Assembly (NCBI GenBank): GCA_034440635.1
Contig: JAOTON010000897.1
Span: 806,001-870,000 of the forward strand
Source: Lepas anatifera
Lineage: Eukaryota > Arthropoda > Thecostraca > Lepadidae
Reading direction: 5' to 3'
Length of the DNA stretch: 64,000 nt
Part shown: in pieces, positions 35,960 to 64,000 of the stretch
Numbering within the stretch: the first letter of the stretch is position 1
How the letters are laid out: every line of letters starts with the position of its first letter
Translations under genes and position numbers: made by a program
Notes under the pieces: generated by a model
The model's database searches: none
Told to the model about the DNA's origin: nothing
What the model saw: only the letters and a program-made list of their open reading frames with translations

Positions 35960-38900
35960 CAGTGGCGTAGCCAGGATTCAGCCAAGGAGGGGTCCGACTA
36001 CCGTCGGGGAGCCCCAGGCCGGGGTTCCCTTAGTAACCGGACCCATCTCCTATATTTTTTGTATAGTATTTTAACATTATAACATTCACACTAAGGACAT
36101 TTTGTTATGACTTTTTAAGCATTCATTCTTATTTTGTTTATAGCTTGGTTTTTCGATCCGACCAAGTGTTGGTAAACTAAGGTCACCAAGTATTAAGGAT
36201 GGCCCATAACTTATATGCCAGCGTGGCTATAATAACAGCTTTGAGCCATATTTCGGGAAGTTCAATGTTGATGCGCGCATGATGTTAAACCTGAGTCTAC
36301 CTCAATTCACTCGGGTAATCAGACATGAAGTTATTGGAGGTCAGTCGTTTTGAGTACGAAGAAATGATCTACGGGAAATGATTAGCAATTATTTCCCGGT
36401 GTCGAATCCATGAACTCTTTAATCAGGAAATTTTCAAAGAAACGAAAAAACGAATAAGGATACAAGGGATAAGGGAGTGTGTCCTGAACGTTACATAACC
36501 TCTATTCCGTCGACAGATCCTGTTGAGATCCAGTTACTTTCTTACCCTTGCTATCTTGTAAACGAGCAAATTACCAAGACAAAAGGCGCCCAAGATATCT
36601 ATCGCTTTGGCTCACTCTGTTATTGTTATTTTCAACCTTTCATACCTATTTTTCTTTTTGGGATTATGCTCATCAATTTCTGTCATTACCCTAGTTTGTC
36701 TGGTTTCCTACGAAAATATTGGGAAGTTGCTTATTTCAGAATATTTAGGAATGTATTTATTGGTGTTAAACTACTAGATTAAAAATATACTAGCCCTGTT
36801 CGATTTGCTCTTATGGTAAAATTAGATTAATTTTTGCCTTTCCTTCGATAATGGTACCTGATCGACATGTTTCAATTTGTCCTTTTTTAGTACGCAATAG
36901 GGGTAGGTACATTTTTTCCGAGGCATATGCTTTTGAAAATTTTTATTTGAGCTCTGGAGCCACCTAAGACCAACACTTGGCGGCACTCACAAACCTAATT
37001 TTCGGCCGCTAGCCCGATTATATCTCAAGGGGTCTCTGAGACTGATTCACGGCGCCTCTTGATCAAAACTGGGGCCCCCTGACAATCTCTCGGGGCTCCT
37101 GAGATTCGGCAGCACCTCTGAGACTAATTATTGGGCCCCCCAGATTTGCTCTGGAGGGGAGGGGCTGAGACTGACTATCGTGACCATTCAGATTAGCTAT
37201 TGGGGTCCCCTGAGGCTGTCTTTGGAGTGGGGGAGGGGGCTGGGAATGACTTCCGACAGCCCGCTGTGACTTACCCTAGGGCGCCCCTGAGACAAACACC
37301 CGGGGGGGAGGGGTGGAATCACCTCTGAGACTGAGTCTTTGGCGTTCCTGAGACTGACTCTCGGAGGCTCCAGATTAGCTCTGGCGGGCCTAAGGCTAAC
37401 TCCGGGCCCGTGAGACCAAAAATCGGGAGCGCCTCTGGAAATTACTCTCAGAACCCCGAGATTAACTCTCGGATGTCTCTGAGACTGACAACCGGGAGCC
37501 CTCTGAGACTAACTCTTGGGTGCTCAACTCGGGGGGGGGGTGGGGCACAGCCTGAGGCTAAATCTCGAGGGCTCCCAAAATTACCCCTCTGGGGCCCCCT
37601 GAAATCAGCACTCTGCGGATCAAATTAGACTAATTCTCGGACCCCCGGATTAACTCTCGGGGCCACCTGAAACTAAATATTGACTCCTGAGAGAGAAACC
37701 CGTGAGACTATGAGGGCCCCCTGAGACCGACTCTTGGGGTCCCCTAAGACAGACTCTTGGGGTTCTCTGAGACTGACTCTCAGGGCCCCCCTGAAATAGA
37801 CTGTTGCAGGGCCCTGAGAACCACTCTCTGGGGGGGCCCTGAGACTAGCTCGGCCCCCTCCCCTGAGACAGACTCCCGGGGCCTCCGATACTGACTTTTG
37901 GGGCCCCTGATACCAACCCTCAGGGGCCCCCGAAATCTACTTTCGGGGGCCTTGAGACCGACTCTCAGGGCGGGGGCCGTGAGGCCGACTCGGGACGCCC
38001 TGAGAACGAATCTTCAGGGGCCCCTGAGACTAACTCTGGGGGCCACGTGATCAGAGAAACCTTTGCAGTGGTTCAGATTGGCCCAAGGGGTGGGGGTCTG
38101 CAGACGCCTAGGGCCCCCTTGGCTACAACATTGCATCCACACTTTCGGGGGCCCTCCGAAATCACCATTTGGAGGCCCCTAAAATAATTGCTTCCCCTAG
38201 ACCAATACTCCGGAGCCCCTTGATACTGATGCCCGGCGGTCCTAAGACCAAGCTCGGGGTCCCACTTAGATCAGGCTCAGGGGCACCTTTAGACCCATGC
38301 TTGCGCTTTTCTCAGGAGTAACTCGACACCGATGTTCCGGGGCCCTCAAGATCAATATTTCGAGCCCCCCGAGACTAATGCTTGGTACTCTGGAGCCCCT
38401 CGATGCCGATGCTCAGGGGTCCTGAACCCAGGTCTGGGGGCCCCTGGGACCAAACTCTGGGTCTCATGAGGCCAATGCTCGTGCTTCACTTATGAGTCCC
38501 TCGATATCAATAGTCGGGGCACCCCGAGGGGATCCTGAACCCTTGAGACCAAGCTCGGGGGCCCTTGAGACCAAGCTCGAGGGGACCCTGAGACCAAGCC
38601 CGGATGCTCCCTGAGACCAAGCTCGAGGGCCCCTGACACCAAGCTCGGGGGCCCCTGAGACCAAGCTCGGATGCTCCCTGAGACCAAGCTCGGGGGCCCC
38701 TGAGACCAAGCTCGGGCGTTCCCTGAGACCAAGCTCGGAGGGCCCCTGACACCGAGCTCGGGGCCCCTGAGACAAAGTTCGGGGGGCGCTGAGACCAAGC
38801 TCGGTGGCCCCCTGAGACCAAGATCAGGCCCCCCGAGACCAATTCTCGTGTTTTCCAGTGCATACGGTCAGCCTTATGCATCAGATGCCCTCGGATGCCC

Positions 38901-39526
38901 CCCTGAGACCAAGCTCGAGGGCCCCTGACACTAAGCTCGGGGAGAGGGGGGCCTGAGACCAAGCTTGGGGACATCCCTGAGACCAAGCTCGGGGGTCCCC
39001 TGAGACCAAGCTCGGGGGGCCTGAGACGAAGCTCGGGGGTTATCTGAGACCAAGCTCGGAGGGCTCCCTGACACCAAGCTCGGGGGGCCCCTGAGACCAA
39101 GCTCGGGGGCCCTGAGACCAAACTCGAAAGGCCCCCTGAGACTAAGCTCGGGAGCTCCCTGAGACCAAGCTCGGAGGGCCCCCAGACACCAAGCTCGGTG
39201 CCCCTGAGACCAAGCTCGGAGGCCCCTGAGACCAAAATCGAAAGGCCCGTGAGACCGAGCTCGGGGAGAAGGGGCCCTGAGACCAAGCTCGGGGGCCCTG
39301 AAGCCAAGCTCGGGACCCCCTGAGACTGAGCATAGGGGTCCCCCAAGATCAATATTCGGTACTCTGGAGCCCTCGATACCGATTATTGGGGGCCTCCTAA
39401 GACCAAGCTCGGGAGCCCCCCCACCGAGACCAAGCTCAGGGGCCCCCGAGATCATTTTTTGTGTTTTTAGTCCATAAGGTCAGCCCAAGTGGACCCCAGG
39501 GACCCCCTCCCCTGGCTACACCACTG
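35960..39526. mobile_element. hAT element A, copy 2, inverted, inside hAT B
   Basis: Left end CAGTGGCGTAGCCAGG, right end CCTGGCTACACCACTG. Flanks tcagagca (35952-35959) and tcagaaca (39527-39534) match at 7 of 8 bases. It is the reverse of copy 1: unique part at 36000-36960, then an array of GAGACCAAGCTCGGGGGCCC words at 37000-39480. Long open frames in the array (for example 38507-39352, minus) are repeat artefacts. Confidence 0.88.
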
Positions 39527-40316
39527 TCAGAACATCTCAAGGGACCCATTCAAGCTCACGGCCGCCAGGTCAGTGGCTGTAAAGCCTTATAGGGATCCCA
39601 GGCCATCTCAGGGGCCCTCAGTTCAACACAGAGGCCCATATTAGCTCTGATGACCAGATAAGCTTAAGGGCCTGGATCAACCAGGGGCCCCTTGCCGGCA
39701 TATTTGGGGTTTCAGAACAGTCCTGGGTTTCAATTAAAGCTTATAACCCAATTTCAAAGCAGGGGGCCCTATTCCTGAGCAGGGGCCTTAGATAAGTTTA
39801 GGGCCTTCTGTGCATCACAGGGGATCCAGATTAGCTCAAGGGACAATATTAGCTTTACGGTCCCAGCTCAGCTCAGGGGCCCCCAGGTCGGTGGATATAG
39901 GTTCTGGCCAACTCACGGGGCCCTGTTCAAGGTTACGGCTCCTAGCTCAGTTTAGGCATCCTAGAACAGTTCATGCTGCGCAAACCATCTCAGGGGCGCT
40001 CAGTTCAGCTCAAAGAGCCCAGATTAGCTCGTATGGTATCAGAGGCCAATTCAGGGGCCCCGAGAAGCTTAGGGGACCTTAAAATCAACTCATAGGACCT
40101 CAACTTAGTTTAGGGGCACAGGTAAGTTTAACGGGGTTCCGGGGCAAGCTATCGGGCCAGTTTGAGTTTCTCGCTTGATATTACAGTTGTTGATATTCTT
40201 ACCTCCGTTGTGGGGGCCCATCACAGAAAAGTGGGAGGCCAGTGGCCCCCTGGCCCCCCCGGTTCCTACGCCTATGGTAGTCGGACCCCCTTGGCCGAAT
40301 CCTGGCTACGCCACTG

Positions 40317-41694
40317 AGTAAGGGTGTAGTAAAAAACGGCTGACCCCTCGCAACATAGACAAAAGCAATGGCCAGCACGTATTCTAGGGTTTAGTAGATC
40401 CGTCCAAACGTAACCTACACCATGCGGTAGAGAACGTGGCTGCAGGTAATATTTTACGGCACAGCATACTGTCTCACGTGCGGCGTACGGAAGGCTGAGT
40501 GAGGCTTGCGAGTCCGCCTTCTTATACCTTTGATCGTTTGTCTGGAAACTGGTGGCTTGCATGACTTCAGGTGGTTGACCTAGGCCTGGCGGTAGGAATA
40601 CAGCGACGCAAAGCACGTCGTTTCGTTAAACAAATGAAACTGGATAGATTTGCCTTTTATTAAAAAAAACGCTGCAGTATCGATTGGAATAGTATTTCTG
40701 ATGTTTCATTCCAGTCCATGTAGGAAGTCTGGTCCGGCCCCAAAGGCAAATGATCCAGTTTAAGAGCTAAAAGAGCTGGCATTTCTTTCAAATGAGCTTA
40801 GGTTAATCAATGAGAATGCGTAGCCACAACAGAATGGAAAACTATGAAAGCACGTCTCATCTGCGGAACTGCACAGCCCTTGAGAATCTGGCCGGATTCT
40901 ATACCTCGTGATTAACAACATGTCATCCTTTCGCATCCTCACGTGAACCATTCACTCCCAAGAGGCCGTGGGTGTCCATTTCCTTGCTCTTCTTAGCACA
41001 GGAGTTTACAAACTTTGTAAGGTGTGAAAAAACGTGTCCCTCACCAACGGGAACCAGTTTCACGGCATTTGTTGGTGAACTTTCACGAGAAATCTTTTTC
41101 ATGAACCATTTGAGGAAATGGGCACCCGTATTTCATCCGCCCACACACTGCCACTACCTCGCACACTGTTTCCCTGTCACCTGTAGATGCAGAGCCCCCT
41201 GCTGTCGAGCGCTCCTCGAGTTCACTCAGATAAGGTACAAAGCACCCCCGAGCCTTCCCCACCAACACCCGTTATCCAGAGATTCGTCGCAGACCTGAAA
41301 TCTTTAACCAGACGCACGCAGGGTAGGTGCTGTACTCTGGTTGATTTCCGGACTATTTGTGACGTTCGTCCACAACAATATTATTGAAAGTCACTCTGCA
41401 GTCCTAGCCTAGGACTAGTGCTTTCGCTTTTTGTTTTTAATAGGAATTCGTTAAAAGTTTACAAGAATATCCACCAAACCATAAAAACACCTTATTTATA
41501 ACGATATGTTAAAAATATCGGCAGAGGACCAGAACTTCGTTGTTCTGTATATGATTCTGTTTGGTCGTTGTTCACTATAGGCCAGCCATATAGTCCTGAT
41601 CTGACACCGCTTGTTTCTCATTCTGTCAAGGATCCACTACTTTTGACGTGCTTCCATCACAAGCTCTCGGTACGTCACAACATCCAACAAGCTC
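40317..41694. other. 3' flank of the p24 gene and intergenic DNA
   Basis: No gene recognised. On the minus strand an ATTAAA (plus TTTAAT at 41436-41441) lies about 255 bp beyond the p24 stop codon and could serve polyadenylation. Confidence 0.4.
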
Positions 41695-58954
<17,260 letters not shown>

Positions 58955-59260
58955 GTTGCACCACACACGGCTGCCACTGGGCAGTTTCGCTTCGCTACAG
59001 CTCCGCTCCTCACAGCCACGCAGGTGAAAGCCGAGTAACGGCGGCCGGCCCACCGGCACAGTATGCCTGGCCGGCGCTGCGGGTCGGCTCAGCTGACGTG
59101 GACCTCGGCAGCCAGCTGACTGCGCCGCCCCTCATCCCCGCCGGGCAGCAGCGCCGCCGCCGTCGCGTCGCTGGGCTGTGAGCGAAGCCGTTAGAGATGT
59201 TGATTCTGCTGGAAGCTCAGGTCAGATCTTAGTTGACATGGCTCTGGTGGTCTCTGTGCC
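58955..59260 (-). promoter_or_regulatory. Putative CpG-rich promoter of the p24 gene
   Basis: GC- and CpG-rich sequence directly upstream of the p24 start codon (for example CGGCGGCCGGCCCACCGG near 59038-59055), with no TATA box seen. Inferred from position and composition only. Confidence 0.4.
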
Positions 59261-60435
59261 GGCGTAGCCCTCACTTGAATTATTATTTTTTAATGAATTG
59301 ATAAGTTTTGATTCAGAGCTTTGAATCTTGAAGGTTGGGTATCGACCTAGGAAATTTGTTATCTCTAGCAGGCTGCGAAGCCCGTAGTCCGAGCTGAGCC
59401 CTGAGCAGCAGGTGGGATATACGCAATTGTGTGGGTCCTATTCATAGCCTGGTGTGGTATCACGATGCAGACAAATACAAGTACGTCTTCAGCTCAAATA
59501 TTGTTCTGGCCAGAGCGAGGCTGATTTTCTGGGTGGGGAGTATGGGCCTGAAAATGACATCTCTGTTGCGAGCATCTCGAGCGCGGCACCTTGTCACAGA
59601 GCTGATGGTGACGGTAAACAAGTCGTGTTTGTGGAGCGTTGTCCGGAAACTGTCGGCTCTTCTGCGCAATCATAAGCGGAGGCCAGCTGTTTTGACCGTA
59701 TGCCGTATGCTGGAGTATGCTGGAGGTGTGAATAGTTCATTACCGCTGGGATTGCCGCCCTATCCCCCTTCCACCAATGCATACAATTTCACTTATGAGC
59801 TAGCACGGTCCGACCCGGCTCGGTTGTCACAATAATGAAAAACTTATATGTCTGCGGATGGGGAAAGTACTTACTTGAATGAAGCTTGCAGTCATGGGTA
59901 GCAGCATACTCGACTAAATGTATTAAATTTACGAACAAAACTATATCGTTAAACACAATGTATGCGTGTCTCCCCCGAGCCTTGCAAAACACACCGCGTA
60001 ATGATTTGGAGACGCTTCAATGCTAGAAAAACAGAATACCCGCAGCCGGAATGAGGGTGATCTTTCAGAGAGCGGTCCGCCCGACCCAACCGCTGTTCGA
60101 ATGCAGCTGTGTTTTCCTGTCGATGTCGATGTATCCTGTGGAACATGGATACATGTATGTATACATCAATATATTGGTTGTAATCAAGGTACTTTTTCAT
60201 CGGGGCTGAGCTTGAGGAATTTCGCCGTATTTATGCAAAAGAAAATAATACCAAGGCATCCCAAAAGTTTAAGTGAACCTTCACTTTTCATCTTAAGACA
60301 GAAGCATTCACTCAGTTATCGCCAACCAGGCGTTTTGCTTGTACTCACTACGTTTTTTTAGTTCCTCGAGTGACAGATAGCATGGTATATATACATGACA
60401 ATATTTTTATACCAGTTAGTTTGATAACAATCTTT
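59261..60435. other. Intergenic, no gene recognised
   Basis: An open frame of 134 codons at 59431-59835 (plus) has no recognisable domain and is probably chance. Nothing else identified. Confidence 0.45.
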
Positions 60436-60600
60436 GGGGCTTATCGACGCACTAACTGCCAATGTCGTATGATTTCGCAATCTCTCTCCCTGTTGGAAGG
60501 GTTTCTCGGGAGCCAGCTTGCCCCTTGTTCAGGGGAGCCGCCAGGTCTTCAATCCCGGTCGGCTGCGTGGAAGTCGGCTGCACTGACGGTTCCACCATCG
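60436..60600 (-). repeat. tRNA-derived SINE
   Basis: Same family as 62858-63033 and, reversed, 34866-35020: shared 'gggcttatcgacgcac', 'ccctgttggaagggtttc' and the B-box-like AATCCCGG in reverse. Lies next to a TA microsatellite. Confidence 0.8.
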
Positions 60601-60626
60601 CGCTCCGTTAGTTGTACCCTCCTTTC

Positions 60627-60629
<3 letters not shown>

Positions 60630-60697
<68 letters not shown>

Positions 60698-60700
60698 CAT
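60630..60700. repeat. TA microsatellite
   Basis: (AT)n run at the 3' border of the reverse-oriented Penelope-like copy. Confidence 0.97.
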
Positions 60701-60704
60701 TCGA

Positions 60705-61758
60705 ATACGTAGGCAAAATATGTTCTTCAATACATGTCTTGTTAAAAGATATAGCATATCTTGTTTTCACGATCTTCTTTCTCGTCTTCTCCAATGCTCG
60801 AAGAGTGCATTTTTGTAAATCTGATATTTGATTTATTAATTGGCCGAATGTTGGCATCTTTTAGGTATACATTTAACGTTCCGACGCGTTTCGGAAGTGA
60901 CATCTTCCATTATCAAGCACTTAAAACACTTATAAAAACACTCCTATCATATTTGAAATCGATCTTAACTACTTTGAAAGGACAATTATTTTTCATTCAA
61001 TTATTACGACAGAATAGTGACACAACTAGATGGGCACTTCTTCTCTGCAGCGCTAGAAGAAAAGCCTCAGTGTAATAGTTGGGTTGCTTTGTTTGTTAAT
61101 CTCCGGTTGCATGCTTCTGATAAGTACTGCTTCGTGTATGAACAGTTTCGTCCGGTTTGGTTCTTGTTTCAGGATAGTGGTGTTCTCTGTTAAGTCTTTT
61201 CGGGTGAGGTCGTGGTGGTTTTCTGACTTCATGTGGGTTTTGGGAGCTCCTTCTGCAAGATGCATAGTGAGGCGTCTGGATAATGTCGTTGTTGTGGCAC
61301 CAATGTAGCTACACTTACGAAGCTTACAATCTTCGTGTGGGCATGAGAACTGGTAGACTACGTTGGTGCTCTTCAAGTGGTCACGTTTGGAGTTGAGATT
61401 ATTCTTCATTATCAGGTTGTGAACTTTTTTGTTGTTATAGTAAACGATGAGGTTGAGCCGATCTTCTTTGTTTTTTGGTTGGACATTATCATGCACGATC
61501 TTCTGCAATACTCTTTCATCGGTTTTGTATGATGGGCTCATCTGGTTTTGATAGTAAAGAGTTATTTTTTCTTTTCCGGTCTCCTGTTTTTCTTCTTTCT
61601 CTTGCTGAGCCACATGGGAGGTCATTTGTTTGTTAATCTCTTGGTCGACAATTTTGTTAGTATAACCGTTGTTGACCAAAACTTGTTTGACCCGATTCAG
61701 CTCAGCGTGAAGGGTTGTCCAGTCTGATGAGAGTTTGATGGCTTTGCTGACGTAAGAT
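60705..61758 (-). pseudogene. Penelope-like element, 5'-truncated copy, reverse orientation
   Basis: Open frame 61679-61053 on the minus strand gives the linker and complete GIY-YIG endonuclease end of a Penelope-like polyprotein: NNGYTNKIVDQEI, YKTDERVLQKIV, the Cys pair CPHEDCKLRKC, SYIGATTTTLSRRLTMHL and EAVLIRSMQPEIN. The frame extends upstream to SKAIKLSSDW near 61758, where the copy is cut. 60705-61052 is its 3' untranslated part. The reverse transcriptase is missing, so it is not autonomous. Confidence 0.9.
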
Positions 61759-62734
<976 letters not shown>

Positions 62735-63665
62735 GCCTCCAGAATGAGACGGTCCACTAAACTACGTGACAAACATGGAGTGGTAAGGACAATCATACGT
62801 AGGGCTATCCGCCACTGCTCAACACACGACAAAATGCACGCAGAGTTCAACCGCTCATAATAATAATAATTATTGGGCTTATCGACGCACCAACTGCCAG
62901 GGTCATTTGGCGCGCCAACTCTTTCCCTGTTGAAGGGTTTCTGGAGCCAGCTTGCTCCTTGTTCAGGAAGCCGCCGGGCCTTGAACCCGGGTCGGCTGCG
63001 TGGGAGCCAGCAGTGCTGACCACTCCACACCCCAGTTCAACCGCTCAAAACAAATACTTATTAACAACGGATACAAAAATCATGAGGTATACCACGAAAT
63101 CAAACGCCAACTAGACCGCACAGAAACAGCAAAACACACTAGTAAGACAACACACCACATCTTCTACAGGAACCACATGAGCGACGCATACAAAACTGAC
63201 GAGAGAGTTCTCCAGGACATGGTACGCCGAAACATAAAATGTTTAGAAGGCGAACGTTTAGAACTCCACATCTACTACACGACAAAAAAGACACGCAACC
63301 TAGTCATGTCCAACAAGCCAGTCGAGGCGGAGCCGTTGAAGTGCGCCAATGTAGTATATAAATTCACATGCCCACTTGAGGGTTGCAGACCTCAAGCAGA
63401 TTACTACATTGGCGTCACAACAACGACTCTGTCTCGACGGCTCACTATGCATCTACAACACGGAGCAATCAAACAACACATGCATGATGAACACAACACT
63501 GAGCTAACACGCAAAATACTAGTCCAGAACACATGCATTATCACATCCACAGATGAAACACGCAAACTAGCAGTTCTCGAGGCACTCCACATCCACGAAC
63601 ATAAGCCCTCACTAAACATGCAGATTAACACGCATCAAGCACTCACATTGTGGGGGGTAAATTGA
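62735..63665 (+). pseudogene. Third Penelope-like fragment (other family), split by a SINE
   Basis: 62735-62857 encodes the RT thumb/linker ([26 protein letters not shown]); the frame resumes after the SINE at 63034 ([15 protein letters not shown]) and runs to the stop at 63663-63665. It includes YKTDERVLQDMV, the CPLEGC cysteines, DYYIGVTTTTLSRRLTMHL and EALHIHEHKPSLNMQ, so the GIY-YIG endonuclease end is intact. The YVDD core is missing (5' truncation). It differs in sequence from the two copies to its left. Confidence 0.9.
62858..63033 (-). repeat. tRNA-derived SINE inserted in Penelope-like ORF
   Basis: Flanked by a 14-bp duplication agttcaaccgctca at 62844-62857 and 63034-63047. Reverse orientation: the ATT/AAT-rich tail is at the left, and the head with B-box-like GGGTTCAAGGC (reverse strand) is near 62975-62990. 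Confidence 0.9.
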
Positions 63666-64000
63666 TATCATCGCATTGAACTTGATTTTGCAAGCAATGT
63701 GTACTGTGATCTGTATTGTATTTATGCATCGTCAGTGTTAATTGTGTTGTGAATCTGCTTAAAATGCTTCATGTATAGCTGAGTAAAAAAGTCTCTTGTA
63801 TGAAATGTCTGATTTAAAATGACTTGTACCTATTTAGTAAATGATTGTTTAAAGCATTATTCTTGTATGATTCCATTGTCACTTGTTAACGTTTGCCATT
63901 GCCTCAAGGAAGTGTCCTAGTTTTTTTATCTCATTCTAATCAATCTAATTTTCAAATATGAATATTTGAACTGTGAGCAGCGACGTCCAGTCCTTGAAAA
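63666..64000. other. AT-rich 3' part of the last Penelope-like copy or flank
   Basis: No coding region. Probably the untranslated end of the retroelement, but its limit is not visible. Confidence 0.4.

Larger units (their letters stand above)
34212..40276. mobile_element. hAT element B, inserted in the right end of element A
   Basis: Left end CAGGGGCGTAGGAACGG, right end CCGGTTCCTACGCCTATG. Perfect 8-bp duplication gtagtcgg at 34204-34211 and 40277-40284. Its own DNA is 34212-35959 and 39527-40276; a second hAT A copy sits between. The body holds an array of CAGCTCAGGGGCCC-type words (35390-35950 and 39535-40140) and a SINE. Confidence 0.92.
30458..40316. mobile_element. hAT element A, copy 1, outermost of a three-level nest
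   Basis: Left end CAGTGGCGTAGCCAAG, right end CCTGGCTACGCCACTG. Perfect 8-bp target duplication agtaaggg at 30450-30457 and 40317-40324, diagnostic of hAT. Its own DNA is 30458-34211 plus the last 32 bases (40285-40316); the rest is a later insertion (hAT B). From 30540 to 32900 the body is a degenerate array of about 22-bp words of the type GAGCTTGGTCTCAGGGGCCC. 33000-34210 is an AT-rich unique part. No transposase was seen, so it is non-autonomous. Confidence 0.93.

Noticed and set aside
36477..36782. 101-codon open frame in hAT A copy 2
   Set aside because: Lies in the unique part of a non-autonomous element; no transposase-like motifs seen.
31336..38131. Another hAT element bounded by the inner CAGTGGCGTAGCCA-like words at 31336 and 38117-38131
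   Set aside because: The flanks are reverse complements, not direct duplicates; both words are internal parts of the two inverted hAT A copies.
38507..39352. 281-codon minus-strand open frame of Leu-Gly-Ser-rich repeats
   Set aside because: It lies wholly inside the degenerate array of hAT A copy 2; several frames are open at once, as expected from a stop-poor tandem repeat.
59431..59835. 134-codon open frame upstream of the p24 gene
   Set aside because: No recognisable domain, no splice context and no similarity to neighbours; likely chance.

Overview
The window is from a repeat-rich animal genome, most likely an invertebrate and plausibly an arthropod; the exact taxon cannot be read from the sequence. 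The genes have GT-AG introns and CpG-rich starts. Penelope-like retroelements with YVDD reverse transcriptase and GIY-YIG endonuclease domains, tRNA-derived SINEs, hAT-type insertions with 8-bp target duplications and TTAA-flanked DNA elements fill the rest. Nothing looks prokaryotic or viral.

Three protein-coding loci can be supported. (1) A sodium-coupled concentrative nucleoside transporter (SLC28/CNT), copy A, plus strand, whose 5' exons lie before the window; its exons end at 5867. (2) A second, complete SLC28 copy B, plus strand, six coding exons from 23730 to 27638, with a one-base insertion in coding exon 4. (3) A p24/TMED cargo receptor, probably the logjam/TMED6 type, minus strand, five coding exons from 58954 down to 41695. 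Its first exon encodes a signal peptide followed by a very long glutamine-rich segment, which is unusual for a p24 protein.

Layout. 1-5867: SLC28 A, with introns holding an AGGTCA-rich TTAA element, a TA microsatellite and a 49-bp minisatellite. 5868-23170: intergenic, with a hAT MITE, a 24-bp minisatellite, a decayed Penelope-like element, three more AGGTCA-rich TTAA elements, a CACGTG tandem repeat, SINEs and a 2.8-kb inverted-terminal-repeat element. 23171-27838: promoter and gene SLC28 B. 28751-29788: a second family of TTAA element. 30458-40316: a three-level nest of hAT elements, each provable from its 8-bp duplication, whose bodies are mostly degenerate 20-25-bp GC-rich arrays. 41695-58954: the p24 gene; its 12-kb first intron holds an 8.67-kb hAT element that itself contains another hAT and a large palindrome. 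60430-63665: Penelope-like fragments in inverted and direct orientation, SINEs and TA microsatellites.

The most notable observations are: near-identity between the two SLC28 copies that stops at exon edges while the introns do not align (suggesting gene conversion, perhaps through a cDNA); the luminal polyglutamine p24 protein; a 53-bp tandem array that repeats a 3' splice site of the p24 gene; transposons carrying many exact AGGTCA nuclear-receptor half-sites; and several unrelated hAT families that all carry family-specific minisatellite bodies.
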